Shown here piece by piece: positions 34,993 through 42,858 of a DNA stretch of 64,000 bases (position 1 is the stretch's first letter; the number at the start of each line of letters is the position of its first letter). The stretch spans positions 806,001-870,000 of the forward strand of contig NZ_CP059851.1 of NCBI RefSeq assembly GCF_014117445.1. The letters are read 5' to 3'. The notes under the pieces were generated by a model. That model worked only from the letters and a program-made list of their open reading frames with translations, did no database searches and was not told the DNA's origin. Source of the stretch: Sandaracinobacteroides saxicola (GTDB lineage Bacteria > Pseudomonadota > Alphaproteobacteria > Sphingomonadales > Sphingomonadaceae). Made by a program: the position numbers and the translations under genes.

Positions 34993-35427
34993 ATGAAGGA
35001 TTTTCGCAATCTTCCGCTAACCGGCGGTCTAGAGCGGGCGATGCAGCATCTCGCATTGCGCCAGCGGGTCATCGCGGAGAATGTCGCCAATGCCAGCACG
35101 CCGGGATACCGGACACGCGATGTCGCTTCGCCGGATTTCCGCCGGATGCTCAACCAGACGGCGCGAGCAGCGCCTACCGCGGGCTTGGGCATCCAGCGGC
35201 CACAGGTGGCTGGCATCGAGCGGCCAAATGTAGGCCGGCAAGGTAGCGCTGATAAAGGTCATATTGTGGCAGCTGGTGGATCTTCTGAGGTGCGCAACGA
35301 CGGAAACGACGTAAGCATCGAAGCGCAGCTGCTACAGATGGCTGACACTCAAAGCCAATATGCGACAGTAGCTAACCTGTATCGCCGGTCGAGGCAGATC
35401 ATGCGGATCGCTACCGGCCAGCGATAA
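34993..35427 (+). CDS. flgB: flagellar proximal rod protein FlgB
   Basis: A 144-aa rod component. The N-terminal rod signature is ALRQRVIAENVANASTPGYR, followed by VASPDFRRML. The C-terminal helix is DVSIEAQLLQMADTQSQYAT. It assembles on FliE in the periplasm. Its usual neighbour flgC is in a separate leftward operon (39016-39429). The stop codon is followed by a sigma-28-like promoter and a strong hairpin. Confidence 0.93.
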   Translation: MKDFRNLPLTGGLERAMQHLALRQRVIAENVANASTPGYRTRDVASPDFRRMLNQTARAAPTAGLGIQRPQVAGIERPNVGRQGSADKGHIVAAGGSSEVRNDGNDVSIEAQLLQMADTQSQYATVANLYRRSRQIMRIATGQR

Positions 35428-35460
35428 GATCGCCTAGTCAGGCGTATGTTAACCTTACCC

Positions 35461-35487
35461 TAAAGTTTCGCCGCGTGCACCCGTGAA
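35461..35487 (+). promoter_or_regulatory. sigma-28-type promoter upstream of the sigma-like gene
   Basis: TAAAGTTT (35461-35468), an 11-bp gap and CCCGTGAA (35480-35487) match the FliA consensus TAAAGTTT-N11-GCCGATAA in spacing, in all 8 bases of the first box and in most of the second. Predicted transcription would begin near 35494, at the foot of the hairpin described next. Confidence 0.6.
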
Positions 35488-35494
35488 AGCAGAT

Positions 35495-35518
35495 GCACCA
35501 CTAGTGGTGCGGCTTTTT
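35495..35518 (+). terminator. rho-independent terminator (perfect stem plus T5)
   Basis: GCACCACTAGTGGTGC is a perfect 16-bp palindrome followed by GGCTTTTT. It should end flgB transcripts. It lies only 14 bp before the next start codon and right after the sigma-28-like promoter, so it may also act as an attenuator. Confidence 0.65.
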
Positions 35519-35531
35519 AGGGGTTTCAATC

Positions 35532-36446
35532 ATGTCCGATTATCATGCCCAGCGACCCGTCACCGTACAGAGTGACCGGCGCCGCGAGGCGGGCGAACGC
35601 ATCGAAGCATTGGTTGCGATCGCCCAAGCGAACGATTGCCGTCGCCACGGTGATGTCTCGCGGCAGCAGCGATGCCTTTATGATAACGCCTTTGTTGAAT
35701 TGCGCAGCCTGGTCGCGCCTATCTGTCGCGCTGCGATCCGCCGTGCCCGATTGCTTGACCACGCCGACGATGCGCAACAGGCAGCCGATCTGGCGCTGAT
35801 GGCAGCGATCGAACGCTACGTGCCGGGAAACTCGGCGTTCACGACCTTCCTGCACTACCAGTTGCTTGACCAACTCAAGCGGATTGTTCGAACCTATTAT
35901 GGTACGGTTAAAGAGGACGGCGTGGAACAGCGCGTGGCGCCGGTCGCGCTGCCAGTTCTGAACGCCGGCGAAACCGAGGAACAACAAGCCGAATCCGTTG
36001 ACGATGATGCCCTCCTGCGAATGGAACATCATGTCGGTGCAATGCTTAGTCGCAAGGCGCTGTCGTCCCTCCTGACGCTATTCGAGATGCGGACTGTCGA
36101 CGTCCTGTCGCGGGCTGCCGCCGAGCCTGCCCTCGATCCCCATCGGGTAGCGCAAGCGATGCGCCGCACGTTCGAGCTGTTGGAGGTGGAGGAATGTGAC
36201 GCCGATACCGCTGTGCAGGTACTCGGCATCAATCGCGAACGGGCACGCGAAATCGCCACCTGCGTGCGGCAGCAGCTTGCCCAGATCGCGACCGTCCGGC
36301 TTTCGGAGGCACGGATGGCTGCCAGGGCCGGTGCGCCGGTCGCGTCGCTGACCAATCTGCCCCCAATCAGTCGTCCGCAACAGCGTAACCTGCAGCGGCT
36401 GGCGCGTCTGCTGATACCCTCCGCGCCCTTGTCGCTCGCTGCGTAA
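35532..36446 (+). CDS. divergent sigma-70-like regulatory protein
   Basis: A 304-aa protein. Residues about 52-120 resemble sigma-70 region 2: a helix AIRRARLLDHADDAQQAADL, then ALMAAIERYVPGNSAFTTFL and HYQLLDQLKRIVRTYYG, matching the DLxQxxxxAL...RFDP...F..Y.....L.DELRR pattern. The C-terminal part is helical with one possible HTH (AVQVLGINRERAREIATCV), but canonical regions 3 and 4 are not evident. No FliA, FlgM or FlbD is in the window. This protein may therefore be the island's own sigma factor or a sigma-derived regulator. It is preceded by a sigma-28-type promoter, which would allow autoregulation. Confidence 0.5.
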   Translation: MSDYHAQRPVTVQSDRRREAGERIEALVAIAQANDCRRHGDVSRQQRCLYDNAFVELRSLVAPICRAAIRRARLLDHADDAQQAADLALMAAIERYVPGNSAFTTFLHYQLLDQLKRIVRTYYGTVKEDGVEQRVAPVALPVLNAGETEEQQAESVDDDALLRMEHHVGAMLSRKALSSLLTLFEMRTVDVLSRAAAEPALDPHRVAQAMRRTFELLEVEECDADTAVQVLGINRERAREIATCVRQQLAQIATVRLSEARMAARAGAPVASLTNLPPISRPQQRNLQRLARLLIPSAPLSLAA

Positions 36447-36458
36447 ACAAGGCTTGTC

Positions 36459-36483
36459 GCCGCCGGGCTGACAGCCTGGCGGC
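36459..36483. terminator. bidirectional hairpin between convergent sigma-like gene and flhB
   Basis: A 10-bp stem (GCCGCCGGGC / GCCTGGCGGC, one G-T pair) with a 5-nt loop lies between the two convergent stop codons. There is no clear T-run, so efficiency is uncertain. Confidence 0.4.
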
Positions 36484-36505
36484 CATTTCTCCATTCTGAG
36501 CTCGA

Positions 36506-37582
36506 TCAGCCTCGGGCCTTGAAGTCCCTGTCTGCCGCCATGATCATGGTAATGACCCGCGCTACCGCCTCGAAAAGCTCGGGCGGAATGCGCTGATCCA
36601 CTTCGACAGTCGCATGAAGCGAACGCGCCAGTGGCGGATCCTCTACAACCTCGATACCGGTCTCCTGCGCCCGCGTGCGCATGGCGAGCGCCAGAGAGTC
36701 AATGCCCTTGGCAACGACGAGCGGTGCGTCGCCCACCGCATGATCATAACGCAGCGCGACGGCAAAGTGGGTAGGGTTCATGACGAGTACGGTGGCGCGT
36801 TCCAGCGCTGCCATCGTGTTACGCCGTGAGCGTTCTATTGCGATGGCACGGCGCCGAGCCTTGAACAGCGGATCACCCTCCATGCTTTTGTGTTCATTCT
36901 TCACGTCCTCGCGGCTCATGCGCTGCCGCCGCGCCCACGACAGCCGCACCCAGATCAAGTCGATGAGCGCGACGGCGGCTGTTGCGATGACAACACCCCA
37001 GACCAGCTTGTTAACCAGCGCTGCGATTCGGTGCGCAAGTGCACCCACAAACGGGGTGTCGGCCACGATCAGCGTGGCGACATCGGGCAGGAGCATGGCG
37101 ATGACCCAGCCAACGACGACGATTTTCAGCAGGGTCTTTGCAAACTGGACCAGAGCTTCGGCACCGAACAGCCGCTTGAAGCCGGCAAGGGGCGAAATAC
37201 GCGAGAGTTGAGGCTTGATGCGTGTAGCCGATACCAGCAGGCGGCCTTGGGCTGCGCCGGCGACGCCAACCGCGACCATCGCAATAGCAAGCGGAATCGC
37301 GAGCATCGAGACCAAATGTGCCAAAAGGGCCGAGATCAATGCTCTGCCGCCATCGGCACCCAGTGTGAACAGCTCGGCTCTGCCCCAAAAGCTGATGGCA
37401 AACCGCCCGATCCGATCACCGGTGAGATCTAAGCCAAACGCGGCCAGCGCGAGCACCGCACCGAACATCGCCAACTGACGAACATCGGCCGCAATCGGCA
37501 CATCGCCCTTTTTCGCTGCATCGTCGATCTTCTTTTCGGACGCAGGCTCGGTTTTCTGGCTCTGTTCGGTCTCGTCGGCCAT
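36506..37582 (-). CDS. flhB: flagellar export switch protein FlhB
   Basis: A 358-aa inner-membrane component of the type III export apparatus. N-terminus MADETEQSQKTEPASEKKI, four transmembrane helices (about residues 35-210) and the cytoplasmic autocleavage motif NPTH in VLVMNPTHFAVALRYD. The C-terminal conserved region is VVEDPPLARSLHATVEVDQR and IPPELFEAVARVI. Cleavage at NPTH, with FliK, switches export from rod/hook to filament substrates. The start overlaps the fliR stop codon by one base; the longer open frame upstream lies inside fliR. Confidence 0.95.
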   Translation of the reverse strand: MADETEQSQKTEPASEKKIDDAAKKGDVPIAADVRQLAMFGAVLALAAFGLDLTGDRIGRFAISFWGRAELFTLGADGGRALISALLAHLVSMLAIPLAIAMVAVGVAGAAQGRLLVSATRIKPQLSRISPLAGFKRLFGAEALVQFAKTLLKIVVVGWVIAMLLPDVATLIVADTPFVGALAHRIAALVNKLVWGVVIATAAVALIDLIWVRLSWARRQRMSREDVKNEHKSMEGDPLFKARRRAIAIERSRRNTMAALERATVLVMNPTHFAVALRYDHAVGDAPLVVAKGIDSLALAMRTRAQETGIEVVEDPPLARSLHATVEVDQRIPPELFEAVARVITMIMAADRDFKARG

Positions 37583-38382
37583 CAGCCGAACAGGCCGCCG
37601 GCGGCATCGCCAAGGGCGCGCGCGAAGAAGGAAAGCGAAACTCCGAGGCACATTAGTAGCAGCGCAAGCCCCAGCAACAGATTGGCCGGCTGAGCAATGA
37701 AGAAAATCTGCAGCTGTGGCGTAAGCCTGGAGAGCAGGCCGAGCGCGAGGTTGAAGAGGAGGCCATAAGCGAGAAAGGGCGCCGACATGCGTAGCGCGAT
37801 CTCGAACGACTTGCCAAGCATGGCAGCGGCCGCAATCGGCAAGTCCATCGTCAACTGGCCAAGATTCAAGCGATAGCTAGCTACTAATCCGCTGATCAGC
37901 ACATGATGAAGATCGAGCACCAGGATCATGAGCAGCCCGGCGAGCACGATGATTCGGGTGACCGCAGTGGTATCACCGCCGGCGGCGGGATCGAAGAAGA
38001 TGGCGCCGGCGATCCCGATCGAGCTTGCGATGTAGGAGCCGGCGATGACCGCTGCGGTATAGACCAGCCGCACCAGCAGGCCGAGCCCCGCCCCTACCGC
38101 GCTCTCCATCACGACACCAAGCGCGAGATACTGATAACTCTGCACGACGGGTACGGCATGCGGCAGAGCCGCCAGCGTCAGGCCGATTGCGATCATCATG
38201 CGCACCCGCATCGGCACGGCTTCCTCGCCCACGGCCGGCATCAAAGTCAGAAAGCCAGCAATCCGGGAGAAGGTGAGTGCGAACAGCGCGGCTTGGCCTT
38301 CAAGCCCCAACTGCGACAGCAAGGCCAAACCCGGCTCCAACGCGACCACGCGCGCAGCGTCCAGGGACTGAAGCGGAGGCAC
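37582..38382 (-). CDS. fliR: flagellar export gate protein FliR
   Basis: A polytopic inner-membrane protein of about 266 aa, forming the export gate with FliP and FliQ. Family features are FSRIAGFLTLMPAVGEEAVP, RVRMMIAIGLTLAALP, SAVGAGLGLLVRLVYTA and the C-terminal FLAYGLLFNLALGLLSRL with IFFIAQPANLLLGLALLL. No ATG is present near the expected N-terminus. A GTG at 38382, 8 nt after fliQ, is the best start I can find; alternative GTG or TTG codons lie 9-20 residues further in. Confidence 0.9.
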   Translation of the reverse strand: MPPLQSLDAARVVALEPGLALLSQLGLEGQAALFALTFSRIAGFLTLMPAVGEEAVPMRVRMMIAIGLTLAALPHAVPVVQSYQYLALGVVMESAVGAGLGLLVRLVYTAAVIAGSYIASSIGIAGAIFFDPAAGGDTTAVTRIIVLAGLLMILVLDLHHVLISGLVASYRLNLGQLTMDLPIAAAAMLGKSFEIALRMSAPFLAYGLLFNLALGLLSRLTPQLQIFFIAQPANLLLGLALLLMCLGVSLSFFARALGDAAGGLFG

Positions 38383-38390
38383 GTCCGCTG

Positions 38391-38654
38391 TCAGCCGCCT
38401 GCGACCAGTGACATCGCATGCCGCGCAAAGCTTCCGAGCGCCTGTCCCATCAGACTGGCGCAAAGCGCGAGAGCACCGCCAACCGCCAGCAGTTTAGGAA
38501 CGAAGGTCAAGGTGGACTCTTGCACCTGAGTCAGCGCTTGGACAAGGCCGATCACAACGCCGACCGCCAAAGCTGTGGCCAGCAGCGGCCATGATGCTCC
38601 CAGTCCGGCGAGCAGCGCGCGGTGCAACACATCGGTAACAGCGTCCGGCGTCAT
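38391..38654 (-). CDS. fliQ: flagellar export gate protein FliQ
   Basis: An 87-aa protein with two transmembrane hairpin helices (about residues 16-40 and 52-75). The family motif is GVVIGLVQALTQVQESTLTF followed by VPKLLAVG. It is part of the FliPQR export gate. It lies between fliE and fliR in the usual order. Confidence 0.95.
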   Translation of the reverse strand: MTPDAVTDVLHRALLAGLGASWPLLATALAVGVVIGLVQALTQVQESTLTFVPKLLAVGGALALCASLMGQALGSFARHAMSLVAGG

Positions 38655-38657
38655 GGC

Positions 38658-38975
38658 TCAAACCTGCATGCGAATGATGTCGTTGAACGCAGCAACCGCC
38701 CGGTCGCGTGTGGCGACCAAGGTTTCCAAGGCAACTTCGGCAGCATTGAAGGAGGCAGCGGTGGCAATCAGGTCGCCTTGACCGGCTGCCGATTTCGCGC
38801 CTTCCATTTCTGCCGCGACGCCTGCGGCACGGGCGGTGTCAACCATCCCCGATAGCATCGCGCCGAAGGACCCCGCATTGCCGGCGTCGGATGTTTGCGC
38901 CGCGGTACCACTGATGGTGCGACCGACCGTAGAGGCGTACGCTGAGATGCCTTGTGTTCCGATGCTCTCTACCAT
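38658..38975 (-). CDS. fliE: flagellar hook-basal body protein FliE
   Basis: A 105-aa rod/MS-ring adaptor, the first exported rod protein. The conserved C-terminal half contains ATAASFNAAEVALETLVATR and RAVAAFNDIIRMQV. It starts the export gate part of the leftward flgC-fliE-fliQ-fliR-flhB operon. Confidence 0.9.
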   Translation of the reverse strand: MVESIGTQGISAYASTVGRTISGTAAQTSDAGNAGSFGAMLSGMVDTARAAGVAAEMEGAKSAAGQGDLIATAASFNAAEVALETLVATRDRAVAAFNDIIRMQV

Positions 38976-39015
38976 GACACTGTCCTTCCTGCCGAATTGG
39001 GTGAGGTGACGTACG

Positions 39016-39429
39016 TTACTTGAGCAGTTCCAGCGTGCGACTGGTAATGCTGCGCGCGGCTTCGATCACGCTGATGTTGGCTTCATAGCCACGCTGCGCC
39101 AGCCTCATATCGGCGCTTTCAATCAACCCGTTCACGTTGGGGCGCAACACATAGCCCTGGGAATCGGCTGCTGGGTTGCCCGGCTCGAAGGCACGCCCAA
39201 AGGCTGTATCGTCAGCGACGATCCGTCCGGCGTTGACCAAGCGCGCTCCGTTGTTGCGATCCACGGTGACCCCAAACGTCACCATGCGACGGCGATAGGG
39301 ATCGGCGCCAGGCGTTGTGCCCAAGCTATGCTGGTTCGCCAGATTTTCAGCCACCACGCGCATTCTGAGCGACTGGGCACGCAATCCGCTTTCCGCTACC
39401 CGCAGGGTCGTCGCCAACTCGTTGGTCAT
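39016..39429 (-). CDS. flgC: flagellar proximal rod protein FlgC
   Basis: A 137-aa rod protein. The N-terminal rod motif is LRVAESGLRAQSLRMRVVAE followed by NLANQHSLGTTPGADPYRRR. The segment YVLRPNVNGLIESADMRLAQ precedes RGYEANISVIEAARSITSRT at the C-terminus, both typical of FlgC. It is the first gene of the leftward fliE-fliQ-fliR-flhB operon and diverges from the mini-FliN gene. Confidence 0.95.
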   Translation of the reverse strand: MTNELATTLRVAESGLRAQSLRMRVVAENLANQHSLGTTPGADPYRRRMVTFGVTVDRNNGARLVNAGRIVADDTAFGRAFEPGNPAADSQGYVLRPNVNGLIESADMRLAQRGYEANISVIEAARSITSRTLELLK

Positions 39430-39482
39430 GTCGTCCCTTCCATCCTGCCCATATCGTTTCCGACGGGAGCACCTCTATCCCC

Positions 39483-39492
39483 GCTATATAGC
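39483..39492. promoter_or_regulatory. GCTATATAGC palindrome, flgC / mini-fliN divergent promoter
   Basis: The same perfect palindrome as at 32528. It lies 30 nt before the mini-FliN start and 53 nt before flgC. Repetition of the full 10-mer in two divergent flagellar promoters supports a regulatory role. Confidence 0.45.
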
Positions 39493-39522
39493 TGGGGGCA
39501 CAGGGATGCCCGGGAGAAAAGC

Positions 39523-39741
39523 GTGCAGGGCCTATTCGCCGCCGAGGCTTCCGTCGAGATTGACCTTGATCCTTGCATCCTGACGCTGGGTGCTATCCGC
39601 AATCTCGGTCGTGGCGCTGTCATTCCAATAAGCCGTAGCGCCGCCGACCAAGTGACGCTGCGGGTGAATGGCGAACCGGTGGCACGCGCAACCATCAGCA
39701 TGACCGATCGCGCGCTCCATCTTCGCCTGGGCGCGATCTGA
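39523..39741 (+). CDS. mini FliN-like SpoA-domain protein (72 aa)
   Basis: A 72-aa protein that is almost only a SpoA domain: VEIDLDPCILTLGAIRNLGR, GAVIPISRSAADQVTLRVNG, EPVARATISMTDRALHLRLG. It starts at a GTG 7 nt after GGGAG; no ATG in frame has a ribosome binding site. FliN next to fliO and fliP is a classic arrangement, so this may be the ancestral FliN locus reduced in size, or a partner that forms mixed SpoA dimers with FliN (28746-29105). Confidence 0.65.
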   Translation: MQGLFAAEASVEIDLDPCILTLGAIRNLGRGAVIPISRSAADQVTLRVNGEPVARATISMTDRALHLRLGAI

Positions 39742-39752
39742 CAGATAGGATT

Positions 39753-40085
39753 ATGCAGATGGATATCGCATCCGGTTTCGGCACCCTCGGCGTCTTGCTG
39801 CTTGTTGTCGGGCTGATCGTTGGCGGCGCGTTCATCGCTCGTCGTATCGGCTTCGCGGACACAGTGCCTGCCAATCCTCTTTTCTCAGCTCAATTACTGG
39901 GAGGGGGCAAGGGCCGGACTGAGACGTTGGCTCGCTTGCCGGGCCGCCGTTTGGTGGTGGGAGTCACGGTAGAGGGTGCCCGCTATCATATCTTGATCGG
40001 TCGTGATGGCGCCTTCGCCTTGGGGCAGGTGCCAGTCGCCTTCGCGCAAACGCTTGCCGCACAGTGCCCGCAGGATCATCCCTGA
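39753..40085 (+). CDS. fliO: flagellar biosynthesis protein FliO
   Basis: A 110-aa membrane protein. One N-terminal transmembrane helix (about residues 8-29, FGTLGVLLLVVGLIVGGAFI) is followed by a basic cytoplasmic domain with LARLPGRRLVVGVTVEGARYHILIG-type FliO strands. FliO stabilises FliP during gate assembly. The stop codon overlaps the fliP start (TGATG). Confidence 0.8.
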   Translation: MQMDIASGFGTLGVLLLVVGLIVGGAFIARRIGFADTVPANPLFSAQLLGGGKGRTETLARLPGRRLVVGVTVEGARYHILIGRDGAFALGQVPVAFAQTLAAQCPQDHP

Positions 40086-40810
40086 TGCGTCGGATGATCA
40101 TTATCGCTGCGGCACCGGTGATGCTGCTGCTGCTCGGCGCTGCCGCTCCGGCACCATCTGCGGGATCGGGTCCGTCGCTCACAGGCTCGGCGATGTCGCT
40201 GATTGTAGCGCTGACGGTGCTCAGCCTCGCGCCCGCCATCTTGATGACGATTACATCTTTTGTGCGTATTGTTGTGGCGCTTTCGCTGCTCCGTACCGGT
40301 TTTGGTGCGCCCGGTGTGCCCCCTAACATGGTCATCGTCGCGCTAGCGCTGTTTCTAACCCTGTTTGTAATGAAGCCGACATTCGACATTGCATGGACCC
40401 AGGGCGCGGCACCCTATCTCGCCGGCTCGCTGACCGAGGCCGAAGCGTTTAAGCGAACGATCGAGCCGTTCCGCACTTTCATGCTGGCCAACACGCGTGA
40501 GGGGGATATGCGACTGTTCATCGACATGGCGGGCACGACACCGCAATCGCGGGCTGACATTGACCTTCGCACTCTTATTCCCGCCTTTCTGATTTCGGAG
40601 CTAAAGCGTGCGTTCGAAATAGGCTTCCTGCTGCTGCTGCCGTTTCTCGTTATAGATTTGGTGGTGGCGTCAGTCCTGATGGCATTAGGCCTCATGATGC
40701 TACCGCCAGCGACCATCTCGCTCCCGGCCAAGCTCATTTTCTTCGTGCTTGTCGATGGCTGGGCACTGGTGGTCAGCAGCCTGGTGCGGTCCTATGCGGG
40801 GATGGGATGA
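40085..40810 (+). CDS. fliP: flagellar export gate protein FliP
   Basis: A 241-aa protein with a cleavable signal sequence (MIIIAAAPVMLLLLGAAAPA) and four transmembrane helices. Landmarks are LTVLSLAPAILMTITSFVRI, VVALSLLRTGFGAPGVPPN, the periplasmic loop with EPFRTFMLANTREGDMRLF, and LIPAFLISELKRAFEIGFLL. It is the core of the FliPQR export gate. A convergent gene-free gap (40811-41004) with no convincing terminator follows. Confidence 0.96.
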   Translation: MRRMIIIAAAPVMLLLLGAAAPAPSAGSGPSLTGSAMSLIVALTVLSLAPAILMTITSFVRIVVALSLLRTGFGAPGVPPNMVIVALALFLTLFVMKPTFDIAWTQGAAPYLAGSLTEAEAFKRTIEPFRTFMLANTREGDMRLFIDMAGTTPQSRADIDLRTLIPAFLISELKRAFEIGFLLLLPFLVIDLVVASVLMALGLMMLPPATISLPAKLIFFVLVDGWALVVSSLVRSYAGMG

Positions 40811-41004
40811 CGCGGCGCGAGCTCAACGGACCCGCACCGATTGGCCTGCGCTGGGTCACGTGTTCGGCTGTTGGTCCCGTTAAACAACTATGTCCATGAT
40901 CCGGTTCGTGCCGGCGCCGTCCCAAATGGTGAATTCGCCCATGGGATCGACTATCATCTGAATGTCGAAAAAGATCGAGAAGTGCGACGCGCGACGCGCT
41001 GCAA

Positions 41005-41421
41005 TCAGATGCTGCTATCGACCGCAACCGGTGCGAAACCTTGGCTCAACAGCGCACCGCCGCTCGTATAGCGGCTAACACGTCGATGGCCTTTCCGGGC
41101 ATGTTCTTGCTCGATGGCACCGATTAGGCCGCGCAACAGCTCCAGCCGACGGCCGACCACCTGCGCATTCTGTTCGGCAGCTCCCTGCACATCCTGTAAA
41201 ACAGCAATTACGGATGGGCGGTCTTGCAGTCCATCCGCCTCGGAACGAATGGTATCGACCAGAAAGCAAAAACGATCCGCGACCAGCCGCTTCGTACGCG
41301 CGATAGCGGCGAGCTGTTCAGGCGGGTCATAGCTAGCGATCGCATGCTCCTCGTCGCCGAAAATCGCGATCAGCGCGTCGGCCACGTGGCGAAGTTCATC
41401 GGTCGTCAGCATGCAGGTCAA
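41005..41421 (-). CDS. FlgN-like flagellar export chaperone
   Basis: A 138-aa, largely helical protein. Its pattern of Leu/Ala heptads (LRHVADALIAIFGDEEHAIA, LAAIARTKRLVADRF) and the C-terminal RRVSRYTSGGALLSQ resemble alphaproteobacterial FlgN proteins, which chaperone the hook-filament junction proteins FlgK and FlgL. Position after flgJ fits. Translation probably begins at a TTG overlapping the flgJ stop (GGAGG 6 nt upstream); the ATG at 41412 is the alternative. FlgK and FlgL themselves are not in the window. Confidence 0.55.
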   Translation of the reverse strand: MTCMLTTDELRHVADALIAIFGDEEHAIASYDPPEQLAAIARTKRLVADRFCFLVDTIRSEADGLQDRPSVIAVLQDVQGAAEQNAQVVGRRLELLRGLIGAIEQEHARKGHRRVSRYTSGGALLSQGFAPVAVDSSI

Positions 41422-41723
41422 GGTCGGCCTCCATCGGCGCGGCGAAGTTCGATTTCAATTGCCGGTGCGATTCCGAGCGCCCCAGCCGACGCCATGTCCC
41501 GCCCGATGGCGTCAGCCAGCACTCCTTGCCAGATCTGGCCGGGGCCGTCCTCTCCCATTAGCGAACCACTGTTGGCAGCGTCGAGCATAATGTTAACGAG
41601 CTGCCCGGCGACGAGCGCTTCAAATTCACGGGCGGCGGTCCGATGACCGGCCACCGCGGGTACTGGCCCTGGCAGGACTGCACCCGCTGCGCGGTTCTGT
41701 GGAACAACTTGGCGCACGTCCAC
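41418..41723 (-). CDS. flgJ: rod-binding protein, FlgJ N-terminal domain type
   Basis: A protein of about 101 aa containing the FlgJ rod-binding domain (AAREFEALVAGQLVNIMLDA, then GEDGPGQIWQGVLADAIGRD). It has no muramidase domain, as usual in alphaproteobacteria, so a separate peptidoglycan hydrolase must open the wall. It starts at a GTG just after the flgI stop (a second GTG lies two codons on) and overlaps the next gene by 4 bp. Confidence 0.8.
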   Translation of the reverse strand: MDVRQVVPQNRAAGAVLPGPVPAVAGHRTAAREFEALVAGQLVNIMLDAANSGSLMGEDGPGQIWQGVLADAIGRDMASAGALGIAPAIEIELRRADGGRP

Positions 41724-41724
41724 C

Positions 41725-42858
41725 TCAGCGCACCTCAATGGAGGCCTGGAGCGCACCCGCGGTACGCAGCGCTTGCAAGATTGTGATCAGGTCCCGGGGT
41801 GACACCCCAAGCGCATTAAGCCCGGCAACCAGCGATTTAAGTGACGCAGTGCCATCTAAGGTCGCGAGTTTTGCACCACTTCCGTCATCAACCTGGACAT
41901 CGCTGCGCGGCACTATCGCTGTCTGGCCGCCGGCAAAGGCATTGGGCTGCGAAACCACAGGACGCTCGGTGACAGCGATCGTCAGCGCACCGTGGGCGAT
42001 CGCCACCTTGCTGACCCGGACATTCTCGCCGATCACAACCGTTCCCGACGCCTCGTCGATGACGACGCGCGCGACCTGGTCGACGTCCACAGCCAGATTT
42101 TCAATCGTGCCAACGGCGGCTGTCATTCCTCCTAATTGACCAGCCGGTATGGCAACCTCAACCGTCGCATTGTCGAGCGCAGTCGCCGCAAGCCCAGCAC
42201 CCCGGATTGCAGTTGCGACCCTAGAGGCGGTGGTGAAATCGGGATTGCGTAGGGCAAGACGGAAATTGCCGGTATCGGGCAGTGCGAAATTGATTTCTTG
42301 CTCAACGATGGCGCCGCCTGCGATCCGTGCCGATGTAGGAGAGCCGCGGCTTACGCTTGCGGCAGCGCCACGCGCGGCGAAACCGGATACAGCCACCGGA
42401 CCTTGTGCAACAGCATAGACATTGCCGTCCAACCCTTTAAGATTGGTTGCGACCAGTGTGCCGCCCTGCAGGTTGGAGGCATCTCCGATGGCTGACACCT
42501 GCACGTCGAGTGGGGTTCCGGCGCGAGCAAAGGGTGGCAGGGTAGCTGTGACCATTACTGCGGCGATATTCTGCGTGCGTGGCTGAGTGTCGCGCACATT
42601 GACGCCCATGCGCTCGAGCATCGCGCCGAGCGATTCTTGGGTGAAGGGCGCATTGCGAAGGCGATCGCCGGTGCCGGCAAGCCCGATAACAAGCCCATAG
42701 CCAACTAAGTGATTACCGCGGACACCGACGACGGAAGCAATGTCCTTGATTCGCTCGGCATGAGCCGCGTGAGCGAAAAGCGTCACAGCGCCTACCGCTA
42801 ACAGATGCAATACAGTAGCCGTAGCTGGCCGCCTGTCTATACACAGCTTGCGCATCAT
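41725..42858 (-). CDS. flgI: flagellar P-ring protein FlgI
   Basis: A 377-aa periplasmic ring protein. The signal peptide (LHLLAVGAVTLFAHAAHA) precedes the conserved ERIKDIASVVGVRGNHLVGY and GLVIGLAGTGDRLRNAPFT. Other motifs are GVNVRDTQPRTQNIAAVMVT and the C-terminal GVSPRDLITILQALRTAGAL. It overlaps the preceding gene's stop codon; two adjacent ATG codons can serve as start (the second has better spacing from GGAGG). Confidence 0.96.
   Translation of the reverse strand: MMRKLCIDRRPATATVLHLLAVGAVTLFAHAAHAERIKDIASVVGVRGNHLVGYGLVIGLAGTGDRLRNAPFTQESLGAMLERMGVNVRDTQPRTQNIAAVMVTATLPPFARAGTPLDVQVSAIGDASNLQGGTLVATNLKGLDGNVYAVAQGPVAVSGFAARGAAASVSRGSPTSARIAGGAIVEQEINFALPDTGNFRLALRNPDFTTASRVATAIRGAGLAATALDNATVEVAIPAGQLGGMTAAVGTIENLAVDVDQVARVVIDEASGTVVIGENVRVSKVAIAHGALTIAVTERPVVSQPNAFAGGQTAIVPRSDVQVDDGSGAKLATLDGTASLKSLVAGLNALGVSPRDLITILQALRTAGALQASIEVR

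Noticed and set aside
40811-41004. Possible small gene (MTRRELNGPAPIGLRW...) overlapping the fliP stop
   Set aside because: About 30 codons only, no similarity to flagellar proteins and no conserved features; the gap between fliP and the flgN-like gene is treated as non-coding.
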